Positions 9,561 to 22,865 are shown, numbered from the stretch's first letter. The stretch: DNA of 64,000 nt from Bostrychus sinensis (GCA_020698575.1 CM036242.1:21338624-21402623); one strand, 5' to 3'. The notes: generated by a model not told the origin, from the sequence alone. Translations and numbers: made by a program.

Positions 9561-12500
9561 ACTGAGCATTAGCTTACATTAGCTTTAACATTAGCTTCAT
9601 TTGTTTAGTATTAGAAAAATTTAATAAAACTGGACTGAAGTTGTGTTCTCCCTGTGCTCTTCTTTTATCTATTGACAGATGCGGGCACAATTCCAATTTG
9701 TTACTAGCCACATGTGAGTCTACTATATTACACATATAACAAAATATATAAGAATCATGGGAGGCATACGGTCAAAGTCAAACCGCTGGCTAGAAGTTTA
9801 CACTTTATAAACAACCAGCCCCCTATGTAAACAATATGTCAAATGTATTGAGTGTTATCAAAACACAGACACAAATGAATCTTGACCAAGCAAAATGTGG
9901 TCCACATAAGGTTCCTCCTCATTTGCATTAATAAGCAATCCTAATCAAAGCACTCTAACAGATCACTTTTTTTACATTAACACATTTTAACAACACATGC
10001 ACGCTCACACAGCACAGACACTGGTGCACACTGAGAAAGCTGAGAAAAAACCCTGCGCACACACAGACATAAACAGAAGCAGACTTGCCGTTTGATCCAG
10101 CTTCGGATCTCGTCAATTATTCAGCATTTCGCTCATAGACATTGCCTTAAAGAGGCCATAAAACATGCACAAGGCCCACATTTGGAAATAACAAGAACAC
10201 TGCCTGTGTTTGAAATGCAACACAGTGGAGTAAAGATTGATTTAGGGTGATATCTTTTAGGGTTTATTTTACTAAAACAACAAAACATCACTGTCTTTTG
10301 CTCTTTTGACCCTAGAAGTCAGTATAACACACCGTGTTTCTCATTTACCACATGGGTTCAAAATAATGAGAAAGAAAGAATGAAGAAGATTTACAACAGC
10401 AGAATTTTGCACATCTTTGAAATCATTTTATCTTGCATTAATTTAAGAAAGTAAAGACCAAAAATCTGAATCTTGTCATTTTAGTAAGGAAGTAAAAACT
10501 ACTAATAGTAAATAATGATATGTTGTAGTTGCTGTGTTGTTGTGTTTTTATTCTATGCAAAACAGCCGCACACTTGTAAGCAGCAACATCAATGGAATAG
10601 AATATTGTCAAAATGCCAAAACACATACAGCACATTAAATTGTGATTATTATTGTATACAGTACCGTATACAGTATCTCGTATACAGTATCTCGTACAAA
10701 TAGAATCTACACATGATCATATTTATCACATTTAATATAAAGAAATGCTTGACAATGCTTAAATCTTGTATTTTTCACATACAATTGAACAGAAATAATT
10801 AAACTTTTGAACAATATTCTATTTTATTGCTGTGAGCCTGTAATATGAAAAGTTGTCTCTAATTGAAATGAAATATGGTTAAGCAACAATACTATCTTTG
10901 CCTGTTGTGTTTTTATATTATACAAAATAGCTAGCTTGTAGCCAAAATAACACATGAAACTCAGTTGTTCCACTGCAGCCCCAAAGGGTGAAATAATGAA
11001 AGAGAGGTCTTTCCGTATCTCAGTAAGTGGCTTTTGAAAGGGTCTGTGGGGAGCACACTGGACACAGATTGTCCTCTAACAAGAAGCATGGTCGCATGTA
11101 TGTGTGGGTCACAGGGAGGCAGCAGAGAGGAGCTATGGCTACAACACGGTCCTGGTTCAGTGTGAGAACCTACACAGAGCAAGATGACATGAGAGCAAGC
11201 GACAGATGTCTTGTGCTTGACCCTGTGACTTGTTTTGCACAAAGCTAATTAAATTTCCAACAAGACACTAAGGGATATAGCAGTGGAGAATATAGAATAT
11301 GGATATATAGCATATACAGTATGTTACAAAGTAGTGTTGTTTTTAAAATTTAAAAAGCTACAAGGAAGTCAAATGGACCAATTGTGGCAAGACTTAGTAT
11401 CTTTGGCCGTATCGTGCAATGGTATATATCCTTTTAAAAATTCACAATCATTTCACCTTACACAGCAAGTTGGTTTGCTGAAAGATCTGTGTGTTCACAA
11501 ATTCACAAAAATCTGTTTTGTCAGTCTTGTACTGAGTGGTTTGGGTAGCACCACTGGCTTGGGCCAATGGTGTGGCAGTACTGCCGCAAGTGAGAGGGTT
11601 TTAGGTTTGCTGACAGCAACAAGCCTCTTAGCAATACTTGTTCACAACATATTAATGCCAAAAAATGTAATGTATGCTGCTATACATTTACAAAATCAAC
11701 AAAAATCCAACATTTTTCATTACATTGTTTTACTATAATAGCCATTTTTATTTATTTATTTTTTGGCTACATAGTATGAGTCGTTGCTATGGATAAAACT
11801 AAAAAATACAATAATGGTAGACAGTTACTAGCTGGTGCATCAACCAATATGCTCCAAATATTCTACTGATCATTCCTCCCCTTTTACAAATGTTTTCAGC
11901 TGAAGACATTTATAACTCTGAAGAGTGCTACACAAATCAGTCTGGCTTTTGCCAGGTTAAGATGCACTGGGTGTGAATCCAGTTCCATGAACTTAAACCC
12001 CTTATCTAGATTATTCTTTGAACATGAAAGTTAACCATATAAACCTGTCTCTATGCAATCATACTACAAACATTATGTCAAATGTAGTCATTGTAGTTGT
12101 TATCAAAACAAAACCCCAAAATTAATTAATCATGTAATTTCTGAATACTCATTTTGCATTAATAAGCAGTAATAAATAAGTTTGCTTCTTTTACATTATG
12201 TAACATCTTAGTATGAGATTATGGATGTGTTTTATTAGTTGTGTCAGAAAATTACTTTCTTTGTGAATTATCACATATTCACACTAGTTGTTGCTAACAA
12301 AAGAATCAGAGGTCTAAAGGGTAAAACACTGCAGGCTCTAATAAGTGTCTTACAGCGGCTGCCTCAAAGCAGCACATGGACTGTAGTGTGTACATCTGAA
12401 AATGAGTCACTGTGATGCACTGGATCAATCACTACAGATAAAGATTGTTTTAGGAATCAAGAATTTTCTACCTCTACGGTGTAAAAAGTTCAACTCATGA

Positions 12501-14080
12501 ATCTGGACATGGGAAAAAGTTTTAAGGAAATCCAGTGTGTATCATCCATTGGTCCCAGTTACCACCTTATGGGGCATTTTGAGACTCTGAGAACAAATGG
12601 CTTACAATTAAAAGGGCAGGGCAGTCAGACTAGGCTCTTATTTACTGTGGCCACATGGCAACCTAACACATAACATGAGACCTTCAATGCTCAGAGGTTA
12701 AAGTTCACAAAACTGTCACTGGCTTTAACAGTCATTTGATATTTGGGACAAATGCCCATTTGTTAGATGTAGATTAAAGTCATTTATAAAATGATGAGTA
12801 GAGGATTATAAAGCTGTCTTTTTCTATGGGAAGTATCAGATCTGGAAATAAGGCCTCTCCAACCACCTAGTGTTGTGAGTTCTTTTAGAAAGTGCTTCAC
12901 AGCAGCTGACTTGTTAAGCAGTGCTTGGAGGCAGAATTTCCCTACTTGCTTGGGGATCTGATGGTTATTGCCTCCTTGCCAAACTGATTTGTGTGGCACT
13001 CACTACCACCTGCTCTGCCTCGACTGAAAATGTGCTGAGGCAGCACATGCTTAACACAAAATTTAACGCCTTAGGCTCATGGTAGACATAGAAGATACCC
13101 CATTCAACCATTTTCTGGTTTCCCATTCTTTACCACTATGTTTTATTTCACATTGAGCTGAAAACTATGTACTTGTTTTTATTCTTTTGCATTTTTGTAA
13201 ACATTCCTGGTGGAGATGATTAGCAACAGTCTTTGAGATGCTTTCTAAATCAATAGTTAACTGGTCTGATTGTGGGGCCAAATTTTATCCTTCACCATTT
13301 ACTATGATCCACTTTTTACAGAACCAAAGAAATTAAATTAAAACAAAAATTTAATTATTTAAGGCACATGTACTTCAAAATAAGTTTCACCATTTTGTGT
13401 AATTGAAACAATTAATCAGCATCAAATAAAAAGCATCACATACATGTATACTGTACTTCTCCTGTGTCCCACTAGATTGTAATCACTGTTCTAAAGTGTA
13501 CTTTCCTGCTCCATAACAAGAGAAATGGTGCAAAGCACTATATTGTAAAAAAAGTGTTGTACTTATAATGCACTGTAACATATTCCTTATATTAGTGCTG
13601 GAATTTGCGCTTTATTTGTTACATCTGTGCTAATGATAATGATGAAAACTCATTACTGCCATCTCCACTTAAATTCTCTGCATCTCATTTCTTTTTTATT
13701 ATTTCCTGACTCTGTAACTTGTGTCTCAAGATGAGCCATACAGGGTTATAGTGTCCAGATGGAAGCTCCTCACTGCAGCTAATGAGATCCATGTGTAAAT
13801 AATTCCTTGCTCGCTCAGTAACTAGGCTGCTTGTATTATTAAGAAGCCCAGGTATTTCTTTACAACACTTTTAGCTCATTTTGCTTTTTTAAAACATAAT
13901 AATGGGCTAACAGTGACAGGGTTACAGAGCAATGACTGCCTTTATTCTCCTAATATTTTCCTCTATATTGTTCTAATCTTGGATCTTTCCTGCGTTTCAT
14001 GGCCATCTAATCCACCAGTCTCAGGCACTCTGTCTCCATCCTCATCCTATTTCAATTTCTCTGTGCGCTGATACACAGGC
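9561..14080. other. intronic stretch without recognised features
   Basis: AT-rich intron. A short family-B fragment ('ctttggccgtatcgtgcaat') is seen at 11400-11419 on the minus strand. 10080-10170 is slightly GC-richer and contains 'gtcaattattcagcatttcg', which could be conserved. Otherwise nothing assignable; open frames here (for example 11283-11738 plus) have no protein-like composition. Confidence 0.5.
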
Positions 14081-14960
14081 TGTGAGCCCGCCCCGGGGCA
14101 CCTCCCATACTTTATAATAGTGCCTTCATTACCCAGCTTGCTGCAGCCAGCCATAAATGAAAAACTCAAGATGTGGATAAAAGTGAGGCAGGAAGAAAAG
14201 AGAAGCCAAGTATATGGTCAAAATCATAGAATAAGTTAATTGTAGGAGAACAGTGGGAGAAGATATAGAGGAATGTGAGATTAAAAGTGACTGTGTGTGA
14301 ATGAAAAGATGTATAGAACAAAAGTGGGCAAGGAAAGGAATAGCAGAGCCATAAAGAGGAAGTTGGAGGTTATTGGAGGCTGGTGTCTGAAAAATGCCAT
14401 CCCCATAAAATAATATTAGAATTGGTCTGGCCTTATGGCGTTGATGAATACAGCCCTGAGGGTCTGTGGCCAGGGGAGCTGGCTAATTTGACTGCAGTAA
14501 AAAATATAAATGAAAATGAAATAAAGGGTTCACCGTCAGTTGTTTGGTTTATAGCTTCACAGTCTCAGCTCAGAGGTGTCACACTGAGGTTCTTCTTGTG
14601 GAGAAATGCGACCAGCGGGGGAGAAGGCATTGTGTGCAGGATTTATTGCTCTTATCTCTCCAATCAGCCACCACACAGGAAGAGGACCCACTGCAGTTCT
14701 AAACCAGTATAATGTATGACAAGAAGCAACCCCACTTGGTCTCCCACACTGAGATGAGAGTTGATTTTGTCCTCATCCTCCTCCAACAAAATGTCAATAA
14801 TTGGCCCAGAGGGAGCATGAGGACCAGGAAATTGATGACAGCCAAGTCAAAAGAGGCCGACTGAAATCTGATCAGTCGTATTGATTCAGGGATATTGCAA
14901 AGACAGCTGGGCGTCTTAATTACTGCATTGTCATGGCATCAGAATTTCATCTCATTTCAA
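14080..14960. other. repeat-poor candidate conserved noncoding region
   Basis: This stretch lacks interspersed-repeat signatures and has a more balanced base composition than its surroundings, with a GC-rich island near 14085-14110 ('gagcccgccccggggcacct') and a well-formed TAATTA-type motif near 14918-14924. No exon could be supported in any frame. Regulatory function is inference from appearance only; conservation cannot be tested here. Confidence 0.25.
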
Positions 14961-15474
14961 GTGTTTTTTTGGTTTTTTTTTTAGGGTAATTTGTGATAAA
15001 GGTGAGATAATGACACAATATGGTGTAATGTATTTCAACAAACATGGTGATCCCAATCAATAAAAATGCTATAAAATGTGATGATAAGAGTAGTGTCTAA
15101 ATCAGGCTATATTGTGTTTTTTATGCAACAAACTGTATTTTATCTACAGTATTTACAAGCTGCAATTCCAGTTTGTCAGGGCATCACTCATACATATTGC
15201 TCTATATCTTCCTGCCTCTCTATCAGTGTCTGACATTCAGTGGTTTTGATCAATAAAGAATCATTTTCTTATCTTTTCTGTGCAGCAAAATGATATAAAA
15301 GCCTGGCCTTACTTGACTATGTATGAGACATTGGCGAAGTGCCATAAAATCCCACATTCCTCCTGGCCAATTAGAATGATAAAGATACAGTCTGATGGCT
15401 GGGAAATAATTGCTAGAACATTTTAATGCCTGATGCCACTTTACAGTTTTTTTACCTTTTTGTTTTGCCACAAC

Positions 15475-15790
15475 ATGGTGCATGGTGGCAGAGTGGTTAG
15501 TGTCCCTGCCTCTCACAAGGAGGTTGTAGGTTGGCTCTCTGTGTCGGCTGACTACAAACTCTCTGTGTAGTCTGCATTGTCCTCCCTGTATTACTGTGAG
15601 TGGTGACATGCAGTTTAGCCTAATAGGTGAATCTAAATTGCCCCTGGTAAATGAATATGAGAGTGAATAATCATCTCTGTGTAAGGCCTGTGACTGGTCA
15701 TTGTGCAAGGTGTGCCCCACTCATGGCTTAGTGGGATAGGCTCCAGCCACCCAGAACCTCTTAAGTGAGTAAGCCTATGGAGATAAATTA
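15475..15790 (+). mobile_element. tRNA-derived SINE ('family C'), near full length
   Basis: Head 'gcatggtggcagagtggtta' at 15481-15500 is like a tRNA A box, and 'gaggttgtaggttggctc' about 35 nt later corresponds to a decayed B box. The body contains 'tctaaattgcccctggtaaa' and 'gtgggataggctccagccac', both hallmark blocks of a very common fish tRNA-SINE, and ends at 'ataaattaattaataaat'. The insertion is old, since the tRNA head is diverged. The 156-codon minus-strand open frame across it is spurious. Confidence 0.8.
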
Positions 15791-16092
15791 ATTAATAAAT
15801 ATTGTGTAATAATCTAAGCATCTACTGTTGACCAGTTCCTCTTTGTTTCTGCAACAGTCACAGACCACTTATTTCATTGTCACTCACATACTAATTATCT
15901 ATTTAACCAAATCTTAAAATTCCACACTTTTGCCACAATAAAGTACATTAGTGTGAAAGTGTAGGGACAAAGGCGACCTCACACAGGCCACTGTCACATG
16001 TGATCAGTGACTCACCAAACTGGACCAGCAAGCAGGAGGAGAACACTACAAAGAGGAAGAGCCCAGTCTTATGGGGCAGGCACACACTACAT

Positions 16093-17310
16093 CAGGCCTA
16101 TTCAACTCGCAGCCCAGGGGTAAAATTGGCCCTACTGAAATTTTATCTAGGCTACGGCAGATTTGTAAAAAAAAAAAAAAAGTATCTATATTTATATGCT
16201 TTTCCGTGTTTCTGCAGTAAATACAGACAGACAAAGCTGTAAATGCCGAGAGAGACGAACTGCAGCGGGGGACAAAGAGTATTGCACCGATTTCTGTGCC
16301 ATTAAATGCATGGGGAAGCTCATGACGTGGTGTGGGTCTGGTGTGCATTGACCTTTAGTGTAGTGTACTAGTGTATTTGTATTAAAAAAAGATGAGCTGT
16401 TAGTTGAAATGTTCATCTAGCTTTAACAATGTGTTCATTGTTTTGAGTAAAAATCTGTATATTTCTGCCTTTACTTTTGAAAGTTAATATCACTCCAAAT
16501 GAGGCTTGATACTTAAAAAAAAAATCCATTTGCATTTTTGCACTTATGACAGCTTTATAGCGCATTTGTGTTCAAAAAATTATTATATAAAGGAAAAGAA
16601 AAGCAACATGTGTGTGACTAGTTTAGTTCCTATGTGTAATGTACAGGTCAACACTGTAAATAAAAATTTGTTTTTAATGTTATATCTGGTAAAATAAAGG
16701 TTAAATGAAAAACGTTTTCCATAAACATGGCACTGCCTCTGAAAATGAACTGAAACTGAAAATGCTGTAATACATATGCCAGGACTGTTGGTGGCACTGT
16801 AATGCTGCCACAGAAACACACCAAAAACAAAACAAATGGGCCATGCAAAGAAAACTCGCTGAATATGAATGTGCGAGATACAAAGGGGACCTTAGTCTGT
16901 ACTGAGAAGAGCAGAATATTTTGCTGTAAAAGCCATAAAAAGCTCTGTAGCGGCTCAAACACAACATAAGGTGCCATTGTTGTTGTTATTGTCAGAGTTT
17001 AGTGCATGCAGGTTAAGGGAGAGATGGGGCTGCGGTGTCAGTGTTTTAGAAAAGATGTATCTAGTAATCACAGAAACATGTACACGGCGTTCTGAAATCT
17101 TTTTACTCCGGGATTGTATTTGGCCTCCCAAAACGCCGGATATGTGGGCAAAATGCCTATGTGAAAAAAAATCTTTGCAGATACGCCTAAGCCCATTTCC
17201 GTGTGGACAAGGCCTAATAATGTTTCGCCAGTATTGTGTCGATTGTCCATCCGTCCCTCACAAATCTTTTTTCTCATTTTCTAATTTGTAAATGAAGTTG
17301 AATAGCCCTA
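16093..17310. mobile_element. non-autonomous hAT-like element with short TIRs, composite
   Basis: The left end 'ggcctattcaact' (16095-16107) is the near-perfect inverted complement of 'agttgaatagccc' (17296-17308). Right at the left end 'cgcagcccaggggtaaaa' follows, a block familiar from fish hAT MITEs. An 8-bp target duplication could not be confirmed. A second element may be nested inside at about 16705-17220, because 'aaaacgttttccataaac' near its start and 'catttccgtgtggacaaggc' near its end resemble the ends of another MITE. 16625-16705 ends in 'ctggtaaaataaaggttaaa', a LINE-tail-like string. Open frames within have no recognisable transposase. Confidence 0.5.
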
Positions 17311-17589
17311 CACAGTGCTACACCGAAACTTTAATTCATTCAATTAAAATGTTGTAATTTTAATTTGCCCTCTTGTGTACAGATATATTTATGCCCTTCC
17401 TGGTGCAACCCACTCTATATATCTGAAATTTTGACTGACACAAAAAGTATACTGGCTTGTTAAACCCTGTGCTTGATTTTTTATTAATATGTATATATAT
17501 TGGAGATATTTGTTTTAAATGATATGCAACTGTCTTTGTATTGGCCCACATAAAGAAACCTGCATACATGAACATAATTACAGAGACAT

Positions 17590-18010
17590 GGCATTCAGGC
17601 CAGATCTATTTGTTGTTCAAGAAGTGATTGTGTAATTTTTCTGACTATAATTACAATCTTCTAAGTGTTTTAAGGCACGCTCCGAGATGATTCTGACTGA
17701 TGAGAATGGGTTGGATTGGACTGCACCGAGGCAATCTGACACGACTAGATGGTGCCTGAAATGTGGATAAATGAGGCTCTATTGTGACAGTGTAATTGTA
17801 GCACGTCATATTAAGCATATGTCGGGGAAGTAATGGCGGGCTGACTGTGGTGTGTGCTCATCACCTCCATCTGCTCATCCATCTGCCTGACACATACAGC
17901 TGATATGAAGAAAAGCCAAACTCTTCAGCATGCACTAATAGGAAACCTTTGATTTGACCGGGTTAAGAAGACCCAATTAATGCTGGTGTATCACTGAAAG
18001 CTTTTTCCTC
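17590..18010. other. repeat-poor intronic block, possible conserved noncoding DNA
   Basis: No repeat signature, balanced composition, several TAATT/ATTA motifs and a GC-richer segment (17670-17880). No exon-like frame. Purely a candidate; other explanations are unremarkable single-copy intron. Confidence 0.22.
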
Positions 18011-18059
18011 TGTCAGTTTTACTGACCCAAACTGACAGTGAAACTGACAATACATATAT

Positions 18060-18330
18060 TTTTATTTTATTTTATTTTTTTTATATGGGACAGCATGTAT
18101 TAATGAACGGCTAGTGCCGTAAATACACCGAATTATAGCTCAGAGCTAATTTCCATCCGTAGTCCCCACTCACTCACATTCACATTCACTTTCATATTTA
18201 GAAATATTTACAGAAATAGAATAGTATATTTATTGCTTTTTTAAATTATTTTTTTAAACAGCTGGATTGGCCAAACGTAAAAAAAAAAAAAACAGCATGT
18301 CTTCGGCTCCTGTAGCTATGGTGGACATGC
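18060..18330 (-). mobile_element. 5'-truncated LINE 3' tail, same family as 23010-24980
   Basis: 'atatgggacagcatgtatta' then 'atgaac' (18082 onward) matches 'atatgtggaacagtgtacatt' then 'aatgaac' at 23033, and both are preceded on the plus strand by ATTTT/TTTAT simple repeats, which form the 3' tail of a minus-strand insertion. 'gagctaatttccatcc' parallels 'ggctagttttcatcag' at 23100. Only the 3' untranslated end is present, typical of abortive target-primed reverse transcription. Confidence 0.6.
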
Positions 18331-18409
18331 CAGTGTATCTGGCATGAAGTCAATACATTACATAATGATAGTCCTTATAAATAATCAAAAACTAACACAC
18401 ACCAACACA

Positions 18410-18520
18410 TTGGCCCTATTTGCAATGGTCAAGACATTGCAAAACAAGTCACCAGACCTGGACTGGACCTGGGAATCTTCTAGTACAGCAAGGTAATGTT
18501 TCCATTAGGCCACAAAGTCC
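18410..18520 (-). repeat. tRNA-like fragment joined to family-B end
   Basis: On the minus strand it reads 'ctttgtggcctaatggaaac' (A-box-like), 'ctagaagattcccaggtcca' (B-box-like) and then a family-B end ('accattgcaaatagggccaa'). It suggests family B, or one subfamily of it, is associated with a tRNA-derived head. Short and diverged. Confidence 0.4.
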
Positions 18521-18589
18521 TTATAGCTCACAAAGGTAAAGAATTCACTAAATGTGCTTCTTTATTGACTTTGTGGCTTTTTTTTAATA

Positions 18590-18915
18590 ATAATGCTTCG
18601 GTTTTATATAACGCTTTTTTGAACACTCAAAGATGCTTGCAATTGCATTATTCATTCACTTCCCACACTCGGTGTTGATGAGCTATTTCTGTTGCCACAG
18701 CTGCCCTGGGGCAAACTGACAGAAAAATGGCTATCATTTTGCGCCAACGGCCTCTCCGACCACCACCAATCACACTCTTACACACTCAATCATACAGGGA
18801 ACGTGGATGAAGTGTCTTGCCCAAGGACACAATGCACTGCTGGCAGCGGTGCTCAAACTGCCAACCTTTTCAGTTTGTGGGGGAACATCTCTACCAACTG
18901 AGCTACTGCTGCCCC
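18590..18915 (-). mobile_element. tRNA-headed SINE ('family D'), full length
   Basis: On the minus strand the head at 18915 downward reads 'ggggcagcagtagctcagtt' with 'ggtagag' (tRNA A box). A B-box region 'ggttggcagtttgagcacc' follows, then 'gtccttgggcaagacacttc', a central body with 'gtggtggtcggagaggccgt' and 'tgccccagggcagctgtggc', and a 3' tail 'aagcgttatataaaac'. The body is shared with the tRNA-headed copy at 41702-41970 and with the 5S-headed copy at 50963-51306. A pol III retroposon mobilised by a LINE is the usual explanation for this structure. Confidence 0.85.
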
Positions 18916-18941
18916 AGACGCTAGTCCTTAATAGACTCTAA

Positions 18942-19056
18942 TCAAGCCCGTGTACTCTTTGTGTTGGTCCCAAGCCCATAAAAATGGAGAGGGTTGTGTC
19001 AGGAAGAGTATTCAGCATGAAACTTATGCCAAATGTATCTAGGAAAAAGCTGAAAG
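18942..19056 (+). mobile_element. short retroposed repeat 'family A', 5' part
   Basis: Starts 'atcaagcccgtgtactcttt' and contains 'ttggtcccaagccc' and 'tggagagggttgtgtcagga', the same ordered blocks as the target-duplication-flanked copy at 36489-36668. It ends 'aggaaaaagctgaaag', resembling the A-rich 3' end of the other copies, but the middle is deleted. Confidence 0.65.
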
Positions 19057-19929
19057 ACTGACTTTGTAGCTGGAATTAGAATCCTTGGACATATCTCATA
19101 ATCCTGGTTTAGACCTGGTTTAGTTCTGATTTAGCCTTGCTGTAACAGGTTTAGGCTTGTTATTCAGTAAACTTATCAGATAAAACCTGATGTCTGGACC
19201 TCTGTCACCTCTGTGGTGGGTGGTCACTTACTGCAGAGGGATGGACATCACAGGTTACAGTAACTACATTACATTTCACTACATTACATTGACTTCATAA
19301 ACTAACCAACCAACAAAAACATAACTTCTTGTCAGAGGCAGTTTATACTTGTGCACAGATATCAGCTGCCATCACATGTGATGCTCTCCTGTTACTTTAA
19401 TATTCCTTTAGAGAAGCCCCAGCTATACCCTTTACACTTTATTGAGGAAGTGGCACCAAGCTAATTACAAGACTGTCTCCACAACTGTCACGGGCTGTTT
19501 TTCAACCTGCTCACACCACCTCCTGTCAGGGCTTAATCAATATTGCTCAATACTCACAAGAGTAATAGGACCCCGCTATGGGTATAATAACATGCAGCTT
19601 AGTGTAACACCTGCCAATATTTACATTTTTTACTTAGCAAGAAAAAAAATGCCCACGTATCTGACATCTCCAAAATGGCATAATATGGCTGCCTGCTGCT
19701 TCGAGAATGGTTCAATCTATCCTTTTAGATTAATTGACCCATTAAGTCCTCGCTGATATCAATAGAGGCTACACGCTCGTAAACCTTCCACTAACATCCA
19801 CAGCTCTCTAACAGTAAGCCTGTTTTCAATACATGCCATGCACAGTCCTCCAGTGGCACTATCTGACTCATTGTCCGGGCTTAATGGTTCCTCGGGGGAA
19901 GCCAAAACGACCTCTCACAAAAGAAAAGC

Positions 19930-20450
19930 TAGGGCCAGAGCAGGGGAAAGGACATCATTCTTGCATAATGAACTAAGTAATGGCTCGAAAGAAACAGCGC
20001 CGTGTCAGCGAGAGGATTAAGAAACATTGTTACTGATAAAGCCAGACATACTTGATCAATGTGGTGATTTTTCAGCGTGAAGCACTTAGAGGTCCAATCA
20101 GAAAGATTATGCATTAAAGTTGCGTGTCTGTTTCAATATGTGATGTGTAGCGCATGGCTAAACGGAAAATGGAGTCGCACTTAATTAAATGCACAGTAAA
20201 TGCATTTTTTAAAGTATATAGTGGTGTTTATAAATGGCAAGGGATGCAGTAAGTTAGATGCAGCGAATTGAGCCCATTTAAAGACATTAGCATACACTAC
20301 ATGGAAATTAGATTGAAAATCAACAGAGCATCTATGAAGGTTTGACCTATTGCAGCGCCATTATGCAAATAGATGTAATTTGTACGCATAGCTTTATATG
20401 AGTGTCTGGTTTTATGTTAACTACAATGGCAGTACAAGAACCGGCTGGCT
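19930..20450. other. repeat-poor candidate conserved noncoding region
   Basis: No repeat signature, several CG dinucleotides and homeodomain-type motifs ('cttaattaaat' near 20180). The preceding 19440-19900 has the same appearance. No coding frame is supported. Regulatory role is inference only. Confidence 0.25.
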
Positions 20451-20505
20451 TAAAAAGATTAAAATTCTGACCTACAATTTTATCACATTATTTTTTTTTA
20501 GTTGC

Positions 20506-20508
<3 letters not shown>

Positions 20509-20539
<31 letters not shown>
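20509..20539. repeat. T31 homopolymer
   Basis: Thirty-one uninterrupted T on the plus strand, next to another T run (20490-20499). Possibly the remnant tail of a minus-strand retroposed copy. Confidence 0.95.
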
Positions 20540-20545
<6 letters not shown>

Positions 20546-20599
20546 GAATAATAATGATTGAATACAAAATTACAAAAATGTCTGGTAAAAGCAGGTAAT

Positions 20600-21070
20600 T
20601 CCAAAGTAACGACTCAAACTTACTCAAATAATTGACTACATATTACTATATTACTACACAAGTACATATTTTGAAGATTTTTTAAGGTAATAAATGTTCC
20701 ACTTATACTCAATTAACAATGTTTTTGCATTGATTTACATGAGCTTACCACTCATATTTAACACTGTTTTAAACACTGTTAACAATATTTATAACTCAAT
20801 GGTGTTTATTGATGTTAATGTGATGCTTTGTAATTGAAAGTTACAAATTTTTCCAATACAAATCTTACTTTACTCAAGTAGTTTTACTGCCTTGAAATTT
20901 GATTGACATGGGATTCAAGTCTTTAGTGACACTAGAAAATTTCAAAATACTTTGTTTACATTTAGTATTTTTTGCTTTTATCTTGTTGAGTACCTTTACG
21001 TTTACAACAGTAATATGATTTTGAAGTAACAGTACCTATACTTGGGAATGTATTGCAAGTACTTCTTTAA
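20600..21070 (+). repeat. degenerate hAT-like MITE of the 'acttactcaagta' family
   Basis: Contains repeated 'actcaagtagttttact', 'cttgttgagtaccttt' and 'gcaagtacttctttaac' blocks, matching the internal layout of the better-preserved element at 48033-48576, but both terminal CAGTGGTGGA motifs have been lost. No coding capacity. Confidence 0.4.
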
Positions 21071-22270
21071 CTGTATACAATTTTCTTAACTGTCTTTTGA
21101 CAGGACCATGAAGGGTTTTTTATTAAGGAAAACTTCAAATTGATAGGCATCCTTACTGAATATTTAAAAATACAAGTTTCTCTCCAGAGAAGATCTTATG
21201 GTACAATACTCTCTTCCCTTAAATTTTTTATGCAGTTTCTGTCAGTAACATGACAAAAATCCCAGTATTAATATAATACAAGGAGAAAATACAATATTTT
21301 TCACACAAGATAGACCCTTGGAGTCAGCTACATTTTTTTTCACTTCACTTTGCTGATCAAAAGAATACCTTGATACATTTAAGTGCTTTTTCCTGTTCAG
21401 TTTGATCCATATTTTCATGGACACAGAGAAGCCATTATCTCCACTCAGAGGTTCCTTGATGTCTGTGTATGCTCCTCAGTAAAGGTGACATCAACAAACT
21501 AGTCATGGAAAGTACATGTCAGATAGAAAGATAGAAAAAATAGTCTGCTTGAAGGCAAAGGTTCTGCAAAAATCTCAGTCACACGCACACACAACACACT
21601 ATTGTCCACTCATGGAGTAAGTGGCAACAAGAGGAAATATTTAAGCTCGGGGAGCTGCATGAAGCAGAAAAATCAGTTAGTAACACTTTTCTTAATTACA
21701 AGCCTATTTATGAAGGGCAAAAAGTAACATCTGGCTTCACTGAACAATGCCTTTCTTTTCTTGGGTAATTAGTCCTTGCAGTGTGCGCTGAAGAATGCAT
21801 AGGAAATAAACCACTTTATAAAATGTACAGTAAAAATAAAAATAAAAAGTATGTACTGTAAATAACAAATGACCATGCATGATGTAGTCCAGTAATATTT
21901 TTACACTCATCACTTTCTACTTTAGGAAACTACACAGCTGCTCACAATTACCAAGAAGGAGTGAATCAGGGTCTGCTGAAATCTGCTCTGTTGTTTCCCT
22001 GTGTATTCATGCAATGGTAAGGTTTGCTCAGCAGAGGCTAAATGTATTAGATGTAGCTATACATTTTCAGTTCTCAAGTCATGTTTCCACTGACTGGTAC
22101 AAGAAAGTACAGCAGGATTTGATACAGTAGCCTGTGCCATGCGCAATCCCTGATAAAAACTTTTACACAATATCAAATTTGAACTCTGTATAAACTACAC
22201 ATTTAGTTCTAAAAACAAGTGAGTGAGTCCTTATGAGTAGCAATGCAAAAGGTTGGCGTGATAACAGTAT
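21071..22270. other. intronic stretch without recognised features
   Basis: AT-rich intron with no repeat, exon or RNA signature that I can support. Confidence 0.5.
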
Positions 22271-22448
22271 AGCAGTTTTTCCCTTCTGGGGTCGCCACAG
22301 CAAAACTCCTGCCTCCTACAGCACAGTCACTCTCAGTGTGCAGTGTAATGGTTGGATTTTGATGGTCAGTTAGTGGCCTCTTTAACTGGACTTGGGACTG
22401 CCACAATAGTGCATTGGCTTCTGACCCCCAACAGTCACATACTGGGGG
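22271..22448 (-). mobile_element. short retroposed repeat 'family A', copy
   Basis: The plus strand starts 'cagtttttcccttctggggt' plus 'cgccacagcaaaac', the complement of the family's 3' end, and near the other end has 'cttgggactgcca', 'attggcttctgacccc'. Same block order as 36489-36668 in reverse orientation; diverged in the middle. Confidence 0.65.
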
Positions 22449-22865
22449 GGATTTATTTTATTTTTATCTTTAGGCAAACAAGGAAAAATAAATCAATAAA
22501 AAACTGGGGATGCTCCAGTGTCTAAGGGTCATTTACTAAGACGGGTGTTAAATTGCGAGTACAGCTTAAAACATAGCATTTGCTATCTGTGGGCGTGTTG
22601 TGTGTGTTATACAAAGAGAAACTGTGCAAGTAATTACTGCCACAAATCTGATATGTAAATGAGAATTTTGCGGGTGCATAAGACACATCACTAAAGGGAG
22701 CAACACTGCTCAGCTCAGACTGGATCTTTCCCCAGAGTAGGCTACTGCAACGCAAAAGTCAATCTGGGAGTCCAACCTCAAATAACAGGATTGACCGTAG
22801 CAGACTGAATATGTTCACTGTCTTTGAGGGATAAGCATTTCATGCTTACTTTCATACTTTCTTCT

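Noticed and set aside
11283..11738. 151-codon plus-strand open frame
   Set aside because: It runs through a family B fragment and AT-rich intron and has no recognisable protein features.
15250..15720. 156-codon minus-strand open frame
   Set aside because: It is the antisense of the SINE at 15475-15790 plus flank.
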